The translations under genes and the position numbers were made by a program. From Oscillatoria sp. CS-180 (lineage in GTDB: Bacteria; Cyanobacteriota; Cyanobacteriia; Phormidesmidales; Phormidesmidaceae), in assembly GCF_028330965.1 (NCBI RefSeq), contig NZ_JAQMUB010000094.1, positions 52,711 through 116,710 on the forward strand: a stretch of DNA of 64,000 bases, in the 5' to 3' direction. Below are positions 17,342 through 25,842 of the stretch, piece by piece; position 1 is the stretch's first letter; every line of letters starts with the position of its first letter. Under the pieces are notes generated by a model. The model did no database searches. It was not told where the DNA came from and saw nothing but the letters and a program-made list of their open reading frames with translations.

Positions 17342-17819
17342 ACGTTGGGTGGTGAATGCCTCGCCCATCATTAGCCTCACCAAAATTGACCGCATTCATT
17401 TACTGAGTGAACTCTGTGATCAGGTGGTCATTCCTCAGGGTGTCGCGGATGAAATCAACCTAGGAGGATACGCCGATAGTGCCGTAACGTGGCTCCAGCA
17501 AGCCGGTCAAGAATTCATCAAAGCCATTCCAGAACTTGACTCCAGGGTTGCTAGTTGGGATCTGGGGTTGGGAGAAAGCCAGGTACTCTCTTGGGCCATC
17601 AGCCATACTGGCTATGAAGCGATTATTGATGATTTAGCTGCCCGGAAAGCCGCCAAGATTCTCCAGATCCCCGTCCGGGGGACTTTAGCGGTCATCATTC
17701 TGGCTAAGCAGATGGGGCGTATCGCATCGGCCAAGCAAGACTTAGAAAACCTCGTTCAGGTCGGTTTACGCATTAGCCCTGCTGTGCTGGCGCAGGCCAT
17801 TGCCCTGGCTGGTGAGTAA
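17334..17819 (+). CDS. DUF3368 PIN-like toxin
   Basis: A 161-residue DUF3368 protein with PIN-fold marks: VVNASPIISLTKIDR at the N-terminus (Asn in the usual first Asp position, as is common in this family), LGLGESQVLSWAI and EAIIDDLAARKAAKIL with its acidic pair. It starts with GTG inside the UPF0175 gene, giving an eight-base overlap and coupling. Predicted RNase toxin of a two-gene module; intact by eye. Confidence 0.88.
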   Translation: MVRRWVVNASPIISLTKIDRIHLLSELCDQVVIPQGVADEINLGGYADSAVTWLQQAGQEFIKAIPELDSRVASWDLGLGESQVLSWAISHTGYEAIIDDLAARKAAKILQIPVRGTLAVIILAKQMGRIASAKQDLENLVQVGLRISPAVLAQAIALAGE

Positions 17820-17887
17820 ACCCACCATACCGGCATAAACACAACTAATGTCCTCACCAGCGCCATGACCTCTACCTCGCTAAACCG

Positions 17888-18130
17888 ATGACCGCCGCCG
17901 AAAGACTCTATCAACTCATCCAAACCCTGCCCGAAGAGCAGATCACCGAAGTCCTGCACTTCGCTGAATTTCTGCACCAGAAACAACTCACCACCGTCGC
18001 CCCTGCCCAAGCCATTCCCCCCGGCACCCTCACCGGACTGCGCGGCATTGCCAAACAGCCTGGTGACGCTCCCAGCGACGAAGAGTTGCAAGCCGACTAC
18101 ACCGACTATCTCACGCAGAAATATCAGTAA
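17888..18130 (+). CDS. DUF2281-family antitoxin
   Basis: An 80-residue DUF2281 protein: AERLYQLIQTLPEEQITEVLHFAEFLHQK, then a Gly-rich linker GTLTGLRGIAK and an acidic tail ending DYTDYLTQKYQ. These are antitoxins of PIN toxins. It lies nine bases before the PIN gene at 18139. No good ribosome-binding site is seen. Confidence 0.85.
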   Translation: MTAAERLYQLIQTLPEEQITEVLHFAEFLHQKQLTTVAPAQAIPPGTLTGLRGIAKQPGDAPSDEELQADYTDYLTQKYQ

Positions 18131-18138
18131 ATCGCCCC

Positions 18139-18620
18139 GTGAACATCCTCATCGATACCTATATTGTCCTCGATTTACTCCTAGAGCGGAAACCCTATGT
18201 CGAGAGTGCAACTGCCATCTTTGATCACATTGAGCGCGGCACCTTGACCGGATACATCGCAGCAACCACCATCACCAATATCTTTTATATCCTCCGCAAA
18301 GCCAAAGGGCGTGATGTGGCCCTGGCGTCCATTCAGCGGTTACTCATCGGTCTGCAATTATGTGCCGTCGATCGCCAAACCGTTGAAACAGCCCTCAATC
18401 TGGGCCTCACAGGCTTTTATGTGCCGTCGATCGCCAAACCGTTGAAACAGCCCTCAATCTGGGCCTCACAGGCTTTGAAGACGGCATCCAACTTGCCTGT
18501 GCCAGCCTGGCGCAGCTCGATGCGATCGTGACCCGAGATCGCGCTGATTTTGCCGACAGTTCCCTCCCTGTTTACTCCCCTGCCGACTTGTTAGACCAAC
18601 TCGCCTCCTTTGACCCATGA
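18139..18620 (+). pseudogene. PIN-domain toxin broken by a 59-bp tandem duplication
   Basis: The gene starts well (MNILIDTYIVLDLLLER, with the first PIN aspartate) and carries YIAATTITNIFYILRK. At 18358-18476 a 59-bp segment is repeated in tandem; as 59 is not a multiple of three, the frame shifts and stops at 18531 after 130 residues. Removing one copy restores GFEDGIQLACASLAQLDAIV, then TRDRADFADSSLPVYSPADL and a stop at 18620. The lost part holds the later acidic PIN residues, so the toxin should be inactive. In the restored frame the stop overlaps the helicase start by four bases (ATGA), which the duplication now uncouples. An assembly artefact is possible. Confidence 0.85.
18358..18476 (+). 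repeat. 59-bp direct tandem duplication
   Basis: Two copies with period 59: 18358-18417 and 18417-18476, 60 identical bases in each, beginning TTATGTGCCGTCGATCGCC and ending CTCACAGGCTTT. Each copy contains a CGATCGC core. The absence of any mismatch implies a recent event. Confidence 0.95.
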
Positions 18621-20692
18621 GTAAACCCACCGCTGTCCCCTCCGTCTCCGTCACCTACGCCCAAGACGGCACCTCCACCAAATCCAATGAGCTGGGGATG
18701 CGCCCCATGCAGGAACGCGCCTACCAAAAGCGCGGCGAGCAATATCTGCTGATCAAATCGCCCCCTGCTTCTGGTAAAAGCCGGGCACTCATGTTCATTG
18801 CTTTGGACAAACTAGAGAACCAGGGCCTCCAGCAGGCCATCATCGTCGTCCCCGAAAAATCCATCGGCTCCAGCTTTCACAACGAACCCCTGAGCCAGTT
18901 CGGGTTTTGGGCCGATTGGGAGGTGGAACCGCGCTGGAACCTGTGCGATGCCCCCGGCACCGATGGCGGCAAAGTCGATGCTGTGCAGAAGTTTCTAGAG
19001 AGTGAGGCTAAAGCTCTGGTCTGCACCCACGCCACCTTTCGCTTTGCCGTCGAGAAATTTGGCATCGCCGCCTTCGACCAGCGCCTGATTGCCGTGGATG
19101 AGTTTCACCACGTTTCTGCCAACCCCGACAACAAGCTAGGCGATCACATCCGCCAGCTCATGACCCGCGACAAAACCCATATCGTCGCCATGACCGGCTC
19201 TTACTTTCGCGGCGATGCTGAAGCCGTACTGCACCCCGAAGATGAGGCCAAGTTCGACACCGTTACCTATACCTATTACGAACAGCTCAACGGCTACCAA
19301 TACCTGAAGCAGCTCGACATCGGCTACTACTTTTACTCCGGCAGCTACACCGATGAAATCATGGCGGTGCTCAATCCTTACGAAAAGACCATCCTGCACA
19401 TTCCCAACGTCAATTCCCGCGAGAGCACCAAAGACAAGATCCGCGAGGTCGAACACATCATCGATGAACTGGGAGAATGGCAGGGCGCTGACCCCGACAC
19501 CGGCTTCCAGCTCGTGCAAACTGCCGACGGCACCGTGCTCAAGATTGCCGACCTGGTGGACGACGATCCCAACAAGCGGGACAAAGTCGCCACCGCCCTC
19601 AAAGACCCCGCCCAGAAAAACAACCGCGACCACGTCGATATCATCATTGCCCTGGGCATGGCCAAAGAAGGCTTTGACTGGATCTGGTGCGAACACGCCC
19701 TCACCGTTGGCTACCGCTCCAGCCTGACGGAGATTGTGCAGATCATCGGTCGCGCCACCCGCGACGCCCCCGGAAAAACCCGCGCCCGGTTCACTAACCT
19801 CATCGCTGAACCCGATGCCGCCAGTGAAGTGGTGACCGAGGCCGTGAATGACACTCTGAAAGCGATCGCCGCCAGCCTGCTGATGGAGCAAGTGCTCGCG
19901 CCCCGCTTCGAGTTCCGCCCCAAGCGCCGGGAGAATGAAGCCACAGAAGGGTTCGACTACGGGGAGGAAGGTTACAAACCCGATGACTGCAACGTCGGCA
20001 TCAATACCGAGACCGGGCAGATCCAGATCGAGATCAAGGGCCTGACGGAGCCTCAGAGTGCCGAAGCCCAGCGCATTTGTCGCGACGATTTGAATGAACT
20101 GGTGACGGCCTTTGTGCAAGATACCTCCACCCTGGAGCAGGGCCTCTTCAACGAAGAAGTGGTGCCAGAAGAACTGACCCAGGTACGGATGGGCAAGATC
20201 ATTCAAGAGAAATTCCCAGAGTTAGAGCAGGAAGACCAGGAAGCGGTGCGGCAACATGCGATCGCCGCCCTTAATCTCGTACAGCAGGGCAAAAAGGCGG
20301 TAAGCGAAGACAGCGGAACGTATACCACCAAACCCAGCGATGGCGAACCTACAAAAAACACGGCTCTGATCGATGGCGTCAAACAATTCGCGCTCTCGGT
20401 GACGGAACTGGACATGGATTTGATCGATAGCATCAATCCCTTTGGCGAAGCGTACGCTATCCTCGCTAAGACCATGAGCGAAGAACGGCTGCGGCAAGTG
20501 GCCGAGGTGATCGCCGCCAAGCGCGTTAGCCTATCGGTGGACGAAGCGCGAGAACTGGCCAAACGAGCCATGCGGTTCAAGCAGGAGAAAGGCCGACTGC
20601 CGTCCCTGACGGCTGCCGACCCGTGGGAAAAGCGCATGGCGGAGGGTATCGCCTTTTTGCAACGTAAGGTAAAAGAAGAGAACGATGGCTAA
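18617..20692 (+). CDS. SF2 DEAD/DEAH-like helicase of a restriction-modification-like system
   Basis: A 691-residue superfamily-2 ATPase. Walker A is SPPASGKS (48-55), motif II is DEFHH (161-165), motif III-like MTGSYFRG follows, and motif VI is QIIGRATR (375-382). After the two RecA-like lobes comes a ~300-residue C-terminal part without recognised motifs. It probably translocates on DNA, as in Type I/III restriction or DISARM-like systems. It starts on the last bases of the PIN gene (ATGA) and overlaps the T5orf172 nuclease gene by eight bases, so helicase and nuclease are translationally coupled and probably form a complex that reads the methylation state set by the MTase at 12843. Confidence 0.9.
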   Translation: MSKPTAVPSVSVTYAQDGTSTKSNELGMRPMQERAYQKRGEQYLLIKSPPASGKSRALMFIALDKLENQGLQQAIIVVPEKSIGSSFHNEPLSQFGFWADWEVEPRWNLCDAPGTDGGKVDAVQKFLESEAKALVCTHATFRFAVEKFGIAAFDQRLIAVDEFHHVSANPDNKLGDHIRQLMTRDKTHIVAMTGSYFRGDAEAVLHPEDEAKFDTVTYTYYEQLNGYQYLKQLDIGYYFYSGSYTDEIMAVLNPYEKTILHIPNVNSRESTKDKIREVEHIIDELGEWQGADPDTGFQLVQTADGTVLKIADLVDDDPNKRDKVATALKDPAQKNNRDHVDIIIALGMAKEGFDWIWCEHALTVGYRSSLTEIVQIIGRATRDAPGKTRARFTNLIAEPDAASEVVTEAVNDTLKAIAASLLMEQVLAPRFEFRPKRRENEATEGFDYGEEGYKPDDCNVGINTETGQIQIEIKGLTEPQSAEAQRICRDDLNELVTAFVQDTSTLEQGLFNEEVVPEELTQVRMGKIIQEKFPELEQEDQEAVRQHAIAALNLVQQGKKAVSEDSGTYTTKPSDGEPTKNTALIDGVKQFALSVTELDMDLIDSINPFGEAYAILAKTMSEERLRQVAEVIAAKRVSLSVDEARELAKRAMRFKQEKGRLPSLTAADPWEKRMAEGIAFLQRKVKEENDG

Positions 20693-21890
20693 GGCGAAGC
20701 ACACCACCGACGAAGATTTAGACCTGCTGGCCAAATTGGGCGTCGATACAGAGCCCACTCCTGTGGTTAAGCGATCGCCCCGCGAGGAACGCATCATCGC
20801 TGGATTTGAAGAAATCGAGCGCTTTGTCGAAGAACAGGGCCACTTGCCCCAGCATGGCGAAGAATGCGACATCTTTGAGCGGCTCTATGCCGTGCGCCTT
20901 GATCGCCTGCGGGAATCAGCAGAATGCCGAGAACTTCTGACTCCGCTGGATTCCCAGGGCCTGCTAGAAGCCATTGCTGAAACTTCACTGCCTTTGGACA
21001 AAGAACTGGATGATGAAGCGCTGCTGGCAGAACTCGGCATCGACGCCACTGCCGAGAATGACGTTACTCAGCTCACCCATGTGCGATCGCGCCAGGAAAT
21101 CAAAGCCGCCGAGGAAATCGCCCAGCGCACCCCCTGCAAAGACTTCAAACAGTTCAAGTCCATCTTCCAGCAGGTGCAACAGGACTTAGACACCGGCGTT
21201 CGCCAAACCGTGAAGTACCAGGACAACGCAGCCATCAATCAGGGTGACCTCTTCGTTCTCGATGGGCAAAAGGTGCTGGTGGCCGACATGGGCGAGGAGT
21301 TCATCGCTGACTATGGCCGTCCCAATGCTGAGCTGCGGGTGATCTATGACAACGGCACGGAGAGTGATCTGCTGTTGCGATCTCTCCAGCGAGCGTTGAA
21401 TAAAGACAAGACTAGCCGCCGCATCACCCGCCCCGAGAGCGAATATGGCCCCCTATTCGGGAATACAGCGGCAGAAGACGACGTGCAGACTGGCACCATC
21501 TACGTGCTAAGGAGTCTGTCCGACAATCCCTTCATTGCGGAACATCGCGAGATCATTCATAAGATTGGCGTCACCGGCGGCGATGTCAAAAAGCGAGTCG
21601 CCAATGCGAAAAAAGACCCCACCTACCTACTGGCAGATGTGGAGGTCGTCGCCGAATTCAAGCTGATGAACATCGACCGGAGGAAGCTGGAAAACCTACT
21701 CCATAAGCTTTTTGACCTAGCTCGATTAGACGTGGAGTTGCAAGATCGCTTCGGCATCTCCGTGAAGCCGAAAGAATGGTTCTTTGTGCCACTAGGTGCG
21801 ATCAACGAGGCGGTCAGCAAAATCCAGGACGGCACTCTTGACCGGTTTCACTATGACCCGGAGACGGCAAAGCTGGTGCGATCGCAGTAA
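20685..21890 (+). CDS. T5orf172-domain (GIY-YIG-like) nuclease
   Basis: A 401-residue protein. The C-terminal ~130 residues are a T5orf172/GIY-YIG-type nuclease domain: TIYVLRSLSDNP (271-282), HKIGVTGGDVKKRV with the expected glycine and basic residue, and E336 in RRKLENLLHKLF as the likely metal ligand, ending WFFVPLGAI. The N-terminal half is acidic and helical with repeated Leu/Glu text and probably contacts the helicase. A middle segment ending IRVIYDNGTESDLLLRSLQ-like text resembles the usual linker before this domain. It overlaps the helicase gene by eight bases and is the last gene of the operon. Confidence 0.87.
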   Translation: MAKAKHTTDEDLDLLAKLGVDTEPTPVVKRSPREERIIAGFEEIERFVEEQGHLPQHGEECDIFERLYAVRLDRLRESAECRELLTPLDSQGLLEAIAETSLPLDKELDDEALLAELGIDATAENDVTQLTHVRSRQEIKAAEEIAQRTPCKDFKQFKSIFQQVQQDLDTGVRQTVKYQDNAAINQGDLFVLDGQKVLVADMGEEFIADYGRPNAELRVIYDNGTESDLLLRSLQRALNKDKTSRRITRPESEYGPLFGNTAAEDDVQTGTIYVLRSLSDNPFIAEHREIIHKIGVTGGDVKKRVANAKKDPTYLLADVEVVAEFKLMNIDRRKLENLLHKLFDLARLDVELQDRFGISVKPKEWFFVPLGAINEAVSKIQDGTLDRFHYDPETAKLVRSQ

Positions 21891-22069
21891 CCATTAAGCA
21901 GAAGAGATGCATCACCCCGCAACTAACCCGCTTCTCTCTGCCGCTGGATGTTGCCAGACCGGTTCAGAGAGGATTTGTCACTATCCAAGTGGAATATTCA
22001 ACCTAAGAAAGGCTAGGATCGAATCCTATTGGGCAAGGTGGGTGACCTCATCGGTGAGTAGCAAACGTA

Positions 22070-22678
22070 ATGGTGCAAGCAATCTCACAATTTATGAGCT
22101 TTCATGAATTTCTGGACTGGAAACCAGAAACTGGGCGATACGAGCTTCACGATGGGGTCATTGTTGAGATGCAGCCAACTGGTCCTCATGAACAAGTCGT
22201 TGGCTTATTGAATCGCAAACTCAATGTCCTAATCGATCAGGAAGATTTGAACATCTTTATTCCTAACACGGCTTTAGTGCGGCCGTTAGGTACTGACACC
22301 GGCTACAAGCCAGATGTTTTAATGATTGACAAAACGGCTTTGGCTCAAGAATCGCTTTGGGAACAGGAGTCTGTTATCACCCTCGGTAGCTCAATCAGGC
22401 TAGTTGTAGAAGTCACCTCCACTAATTGGCCTGATGATTATGCCCGCAAGTTTGAAGACTATGAGGCAATGGGCATCGCCGAGTATTGGATCGTAGACTA
22501 TCGAGGCTTAGGTGGACGTCGTTACATTGGTACCCCCAAACAACCAACGATTACGATTTGTCAGTTAATGAATGGTGTCTACAAGACTCAACTTTTTCAT
22601 CGGGAAGCAGCGTTGATTTCACCGTCATTTCCCAATCTAAATCTGACGGCAGCGCAGCTTTTTGATGCCGGGGCGTAG
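22070..22678 (+). CDS. Uma2-family (DUF820) putative endonuclease
   Basis: A 202-residue Uma2 protein with the full family pattern: FLDWKPETGRYELHDGVIVEM, PHEQVVGLLNRKL, YKPDVLMID, RLVVEVTSTNWPDDYARKFEDYEAMGIAEYWIVD. The acidic residues of PDV and EV plus the lysine of RKFEDY form the presumed PD-(D/E)xK site. It lacks the C-terminal coiled coil of the copies at 12046 and 51574. It is the right neighbour of the restriction-modification-like island, 179 bp after the nuclease gene. Confidence 0.92.
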   Translation: MVQAISQFMSFHEFLDWKPETGRYELHDGVIVEMQPTGPHEQVVGLLNRKLNVLIDQEDLNIFIPNTALVRPLGTDTGYKPDVLMIDKTALAQESLWEQESVITLGSSIRLVVEVTSTNWPDDYARKFEDYEAMGIAEYWIVDYRGLGGRRYIGTPKQPTITICQLMNGVYKTQLFHREAALISPSFPNLNLTAAQLFDAGA

Positions 22679-22900
22679 TTTAACCCTGACTCTTTGCCCC
22701 GCCAAGGCTCATGTTGTTCCGATTCGCTACGCTACCAGGCAACCATTCCACGCTAGCATCAGGAGTAAAGTCTCAGTTTTTTCCCAGAGGATGGGTTAGA
22801 AAGACATTGCCTAGTCCGGATTTAAAACATTGTCTAATCGGTCACTGTCAGGGTATGCAAAGGGAGCATGTCCACTGTGGTCTTGAAGAACACAGAGATA

Positions 22901-23383
22901 TTACCCGCCGTAGTTCCAACCGGTGCTTTCTAGCAGTAACGGATCGCCTTCTCGGTGAACAGATGCACCGACGACTTCACCGACGAAAACGGTATGATCG
23001 CCATGTTCAACGCTACCGACAACGCGGCACTCAACATAGCCCAGTGTGTCCTTAATGACAGGACAACCTGTTTCGGGAGCTTCGTAAAACTCGATATCTT
23101 CAAACTTGTTGCCGACCCGTCGCTGGGGCTTAAAGAAGTTTTGGGCCATGTCTTTTTGGCCTGCTTCTAAGACGCTTAGGGCAAATACGCCGCTTTGTTT
23201 CACCATTTCGTGAGAGCCAGAGTCATTTTTAATGCAGTTCACCACTAGGGGAGGCTGAAAGGATGCCTGCATGACCCAGCTAGCTGTAAACCCATTCATC
23301 TCATCGCCGTTGCGTACACCACAGACATAGAGACCGTGAGGAATCTTCCGCAATAGAGTTTTCTTGGCCTGTTCGTCTAGCAT
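22901..23383 (-). CDS. Flavin reductase-like FMN-binding protein
   Basis: A 160-residue split-barrel flavoprotein of the flavin-reductase/HpaC type. Family marks are IPHGLYVCGVRNGDEMNGFTASWVMQ, PPLVVNCIKNDSGSHEMV, FALSVL and GYVECRV with GDHTVFVGEV near the end. Such proteins bind FMN and pass electrons from NAD(P)H; the sequence also resembles the C-terminal domain of cyanobacterial flavodiiron proteins, here as a stand-alone protein. A GGAGA ribosome-binding site precedes the ATG at 23383. It is co-oriented with the malic enzyme upstream, 148 bp away. Confidence 0.9.
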   Translation of the reverse strand: MLDEQAKKTLLRKIPHGLYVCGVRNGDEMNGFTASWVMQASFQPPLVVNCIKNDSGSHEMVKQSGVFALSVLEAGQKDMAQNFFKPQRRVGNKFEDIEFYEAPETGCPVIKDTLGYVECRVVGSVEHGDHTVFVGEVVGASVHREGDPLLLESTGWNYGG

Positions 23384-23531
23384 GGGGCATCTCCAATCAT
23401 CTGTTTCATATTATCGAGGATGGGTAAGAGGTGGGTGGTTATGGAAAAGAGAACGTTTTGAATGTTGAGTTTTGAGTTTGCTCGTAGGCATCTCATTCAA
23501 ATTCAAAACTAAGAACTTAAAATTTAAACTT

Positions 23532-24932
23532 TCATTTTACCTGGGATAGCGCAATGTCTTCTCTCCGGGCGGCTGCTTGAACCGCGGTGGCGACAGCGAT
23601 CGCAACTCGCTTGTCAAAGACGGATGGAATGATGTGCTCAGGGGTGAGGGTGTCGGGGGGAATGAGGGCCGCGATCGCTTGAGCGGCTTCCAACAGCATG
23701 GGGGTTGTGATAGCTTGGGCACGACAGTCAAGGGCGCCCCGAAAGACGCCAGGAAAAGCGAGGACGTTGTTAATTTGGTTGGGGTAGTCGCTGCGGCCTG
23801 TGGCCATAACGGCGACGATGTCTGAAACGAGTTCGGGTTGAATTTCAGGAATGGGGTTCGCCATCGCTAGTACAATGGGCTGATCTGCCATTGATTTCAC
23901 CATATCGACAGAGACAACACCAGGAGCGCTGACGCCCAGAAAGACATCGGCGGTTTTCATGGCCTCTGCAAGCTGGCCCGATTCCTCTACGGCAAACTGC
24001 TGTTTTTGGGGATTGAGATCTGTGCGATCGCGGGAAATGATGCCTTTTGAGTCGCACATGAGAATGGTTTGGACGCCTGCTTTTTTGAGGAGAAGGGCGA
24101 TCGCGACACCTGCTGCACCCGCTCCGTTGATGACGATGCGAATCTTGTCGAACGATTTATTAACCAGCTTTAGAGCATTGGTGAGAGCCGCCAGGACGAC
24201 AATAGCCGTTCCGTGCTGGTCATCGTGAAAGACTGGAATGTCAAGTTCTTGCTTGAGCCGCGCTTCGATTTCGAAACAGCGAGGAGCGCTAATATCTTCT
24301 AGATTGACGCCGCCAAAAACGGGGGCAATGTGTTTCACCGTTTCAACAATCTCGTCGGTGTCCTGGGTCGTCAAGCAAATCGGGAAGGCGTCGATCCCCG
24401 CAAATTCTTTGAACAGCAGGGCTTTACCTTCCATGACGGGTAAAGCGCCTTCCGGTCCCAAGTTGCCTAGTCCCAGCACCGCGCTGCCATCGGTGACGAT
24501 CGCCACGGTGTTTTTCTTAATGGTCAAGTCATAAACGCGCTCGGGATGGGCGGCGATCTCCTTGCAGACTCGTCCCACGCCGGGCGTGTAGGCCATTGAC
24601 AGATCATCCTGATTCGTGACTGCAATTCGGCTCGTGATCTCAATTTTGCCACCTTCGTGGAGTTGAAATGTTCGATCCTCTGCTTGCAAGACTTGAATGC
24701 CTTCCACGGCCTTGACCGCTGAGACAATTTCTGCGGCATGGTCACTGCTGCTGGCGTCCACTTGAATGTCGCGAATAACGGATGTGCGGGTACGTTCTAG
24801 CAGCTTGACGTCTGCTAAATTGCCTCCTGCTGCGGCGATCGCTTGGGTCACTTGGGCAAGCCTTCCCGTTTGATTGGGCAATTTGAGACAAAGCGTGAGA
24901 CCGTAGCTAGCGTTGGGTGTCAGTTGAACCAT
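23532..24932 (-). CDS. NAD(P)-dependent malic enzyme with ACT domain
   Basis: Malic enzyme decarboxylates malate to pyruvate with reduction of NAD(P), here next to a genome region that also encodes PEP carboxylase, its anaplerotic counterpart. The 466-residue protein has an N-terminal ACT domain (about residues 10-85, YGLTLCLKLPNQTGRLAQVT), a likely site for amino-acid or other effector control, and then the catalytic part: AYTPGVGRVC with the key tyrosine, KNTVAIVTDGSAVLGLGN, PVMEGKALLFKEF, metal ligands in FHDDQHGTAIV and the Rossmann segment VINGAGAAGVAIALLL. It belongs to the short bacterial (MaeB-like) type without the phosphotransacetylase tail. AGGAA precedes the start. Confidence 0.95.
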   Translation of the reverse strand: MVQLTPNASYGLTLCLKLPNQTGRLAQVTQAIAAAGGNLADVKLLERTRTSVIRDIQVDASSSDHAAEIVSAVKAVEGIQVLQAEDRTFQLHEGGKIEITSRIAVTNQDDLSMAYTPGVGRVCKEIAAHPERVYDLTIKKNTVAIVTDGSAVLGLGNLGPEGALPVMEGKALLFKEFAGIDAFPICLTTQDTDEIVETVKHIAPVFGGVNLEDISAPRCFEIEARLKQELDIPVFHDDQHGTAIVVLAALTNALKLVNKSFDKIRIVINGAGAAGVAIALLLKKAGVQTILMCDSKGIISRDRTDLNPQKQQFAVEESGQLAEAMKTADVFLGVSAPGVVSVDMVKSMADQPIVLAMANPIPEIQPELVSDIVAVMATGRSDYPNQINNVLAFPGVFRGALDCRAQAITTPMLLEAAQAIAALIPPDTLTPEHIIPSVFDKRVAIAVATAVQAAARREDIALSQVK

Positions 24933-25089
24933 GAGAATTCCTGAGGTGGACTAAGTTGAGCAGCTAGAAAGCGATTGATGACTGCACAGATCGTAAGAGA
25001 ATGGTATTCCTGTTTGATATGAGGAAACAAAACAAACTGATTAAAGTAGAAGAATGTCTCTACTCCCTCATTTTTCTACGTTTCTGCAT

Positions 25090-25578
25090 ATGCCTACCTT
25101 GCGTACTGAAATCGAGATCAACGCCCCGCGCTCTGTTGTCTGGGAGGCACTGATTCGTAAGGATGAATGGCGACGATGGAATACGTTTCTGTTTGATGGG
25201 GATCCGGCACTGAGAATTTGCCAGGGACAAGAAATTTTTTTGTCTGTGCGACGGCTCGAAGACGATGAATTTACCGATATCGAGCCATTGATAACTCTGG
25301 TTCAACCTCAAGTTTGTCTTCGCTGGGTTGCCAGAACGCCGGGTTTCCGAAGCGAGAGTTCTTTTGAGTTACAGGATCTGAGTCCGACTCGCACCCTTTA
25401 CAGTCATCAGGAGCGGTTCAAGGGCATTCTCTCCAATGTGTTTTTGCCTTTTATTCGTCAAGATGAGAAGCAGGGGATTAAGCGCATGACGCGGCAGCTC
25501 AAGCGCTACGTTGAACGTCGGGAATATCGCCAGTATCGAAAAGAGAAGCGCGATCGCCAGTATCGTTCATCTTTGTAA
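25090..25578 (+). CDS. SRPBCC-family (START/polyketide cyclase-like) protein
   Basis: A ~162-residue SRPBCC-fold protein: LRTEIEINAPRSVVWEALI, DEWRRWNTFLFDG, then LRWVARTPGFRSESSFEL and TLYSHQERFKGILSNVFLPFI. The family forms a hydrophobic cup for lipids, polyketides or other ligands; no ligand can be assigned. The highly basic tail after residue ~145 (RYVERREYRQYRKEKRDRQY) is unusual and might bind nucleic acid or membrane. The frame opens at 25054, but homologous text begins at the ATG at 25090. It diverges from the malic enzyme gene. Confidence 0.82.
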   Translation: MPTLRTEIEINAPRSVVWEALIRKDEWRRWNTFLFDGDPALRICQGQEIFLSVRRLEDDEFTDIEPLITLVQPQVCLRWVARTPGFRSESSFELQDLSPTRTLYSHQERFKGILSNVFLPFIRQDEKQGIKRMTRQLKRYVERREYRQYRKEKRDRQYRSSL

Positions 25579-25842
25579 GTTTCTGTCGTTCTTCTCAAGA
25601 TGAGCAATAAGTCCTAGATCCCTGGACCAGCGTTCCAAAATCTACCCATATCCGGAAAACCATCTCAGTCTCTTGAATTGAGCACTAACAGGATTGGCAA
25701 GGGGCTACGCAGCTACACGGGTGTCAAACTAATCTGCTGAAACCTTCCAAAAACGGGCTGACAGATATTTAGGCCAAGTTCCTAAGCAATAGGTTCATAG
25801 TAGGTGCAACTGAGGTAGACCCATCCCTCCTAACAATTTTGA

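Noticed and set aside
19136..20206. Long 356-codon open frame antisense to the helicase
   Set aside because: It mirrors the GC-rich codon bias of the helicase and has repetitive Gly/Val/Phe text with no family features; the helicase motifs are on the other strand.
22000..22060. tRNA-like sequence around the GATCGAATCC element
   Set aside because: The T-arm-like text is a short palindrome (TAGGAT-CGA-ATCCTA); no acceptor stem or anticodon arm could be built.
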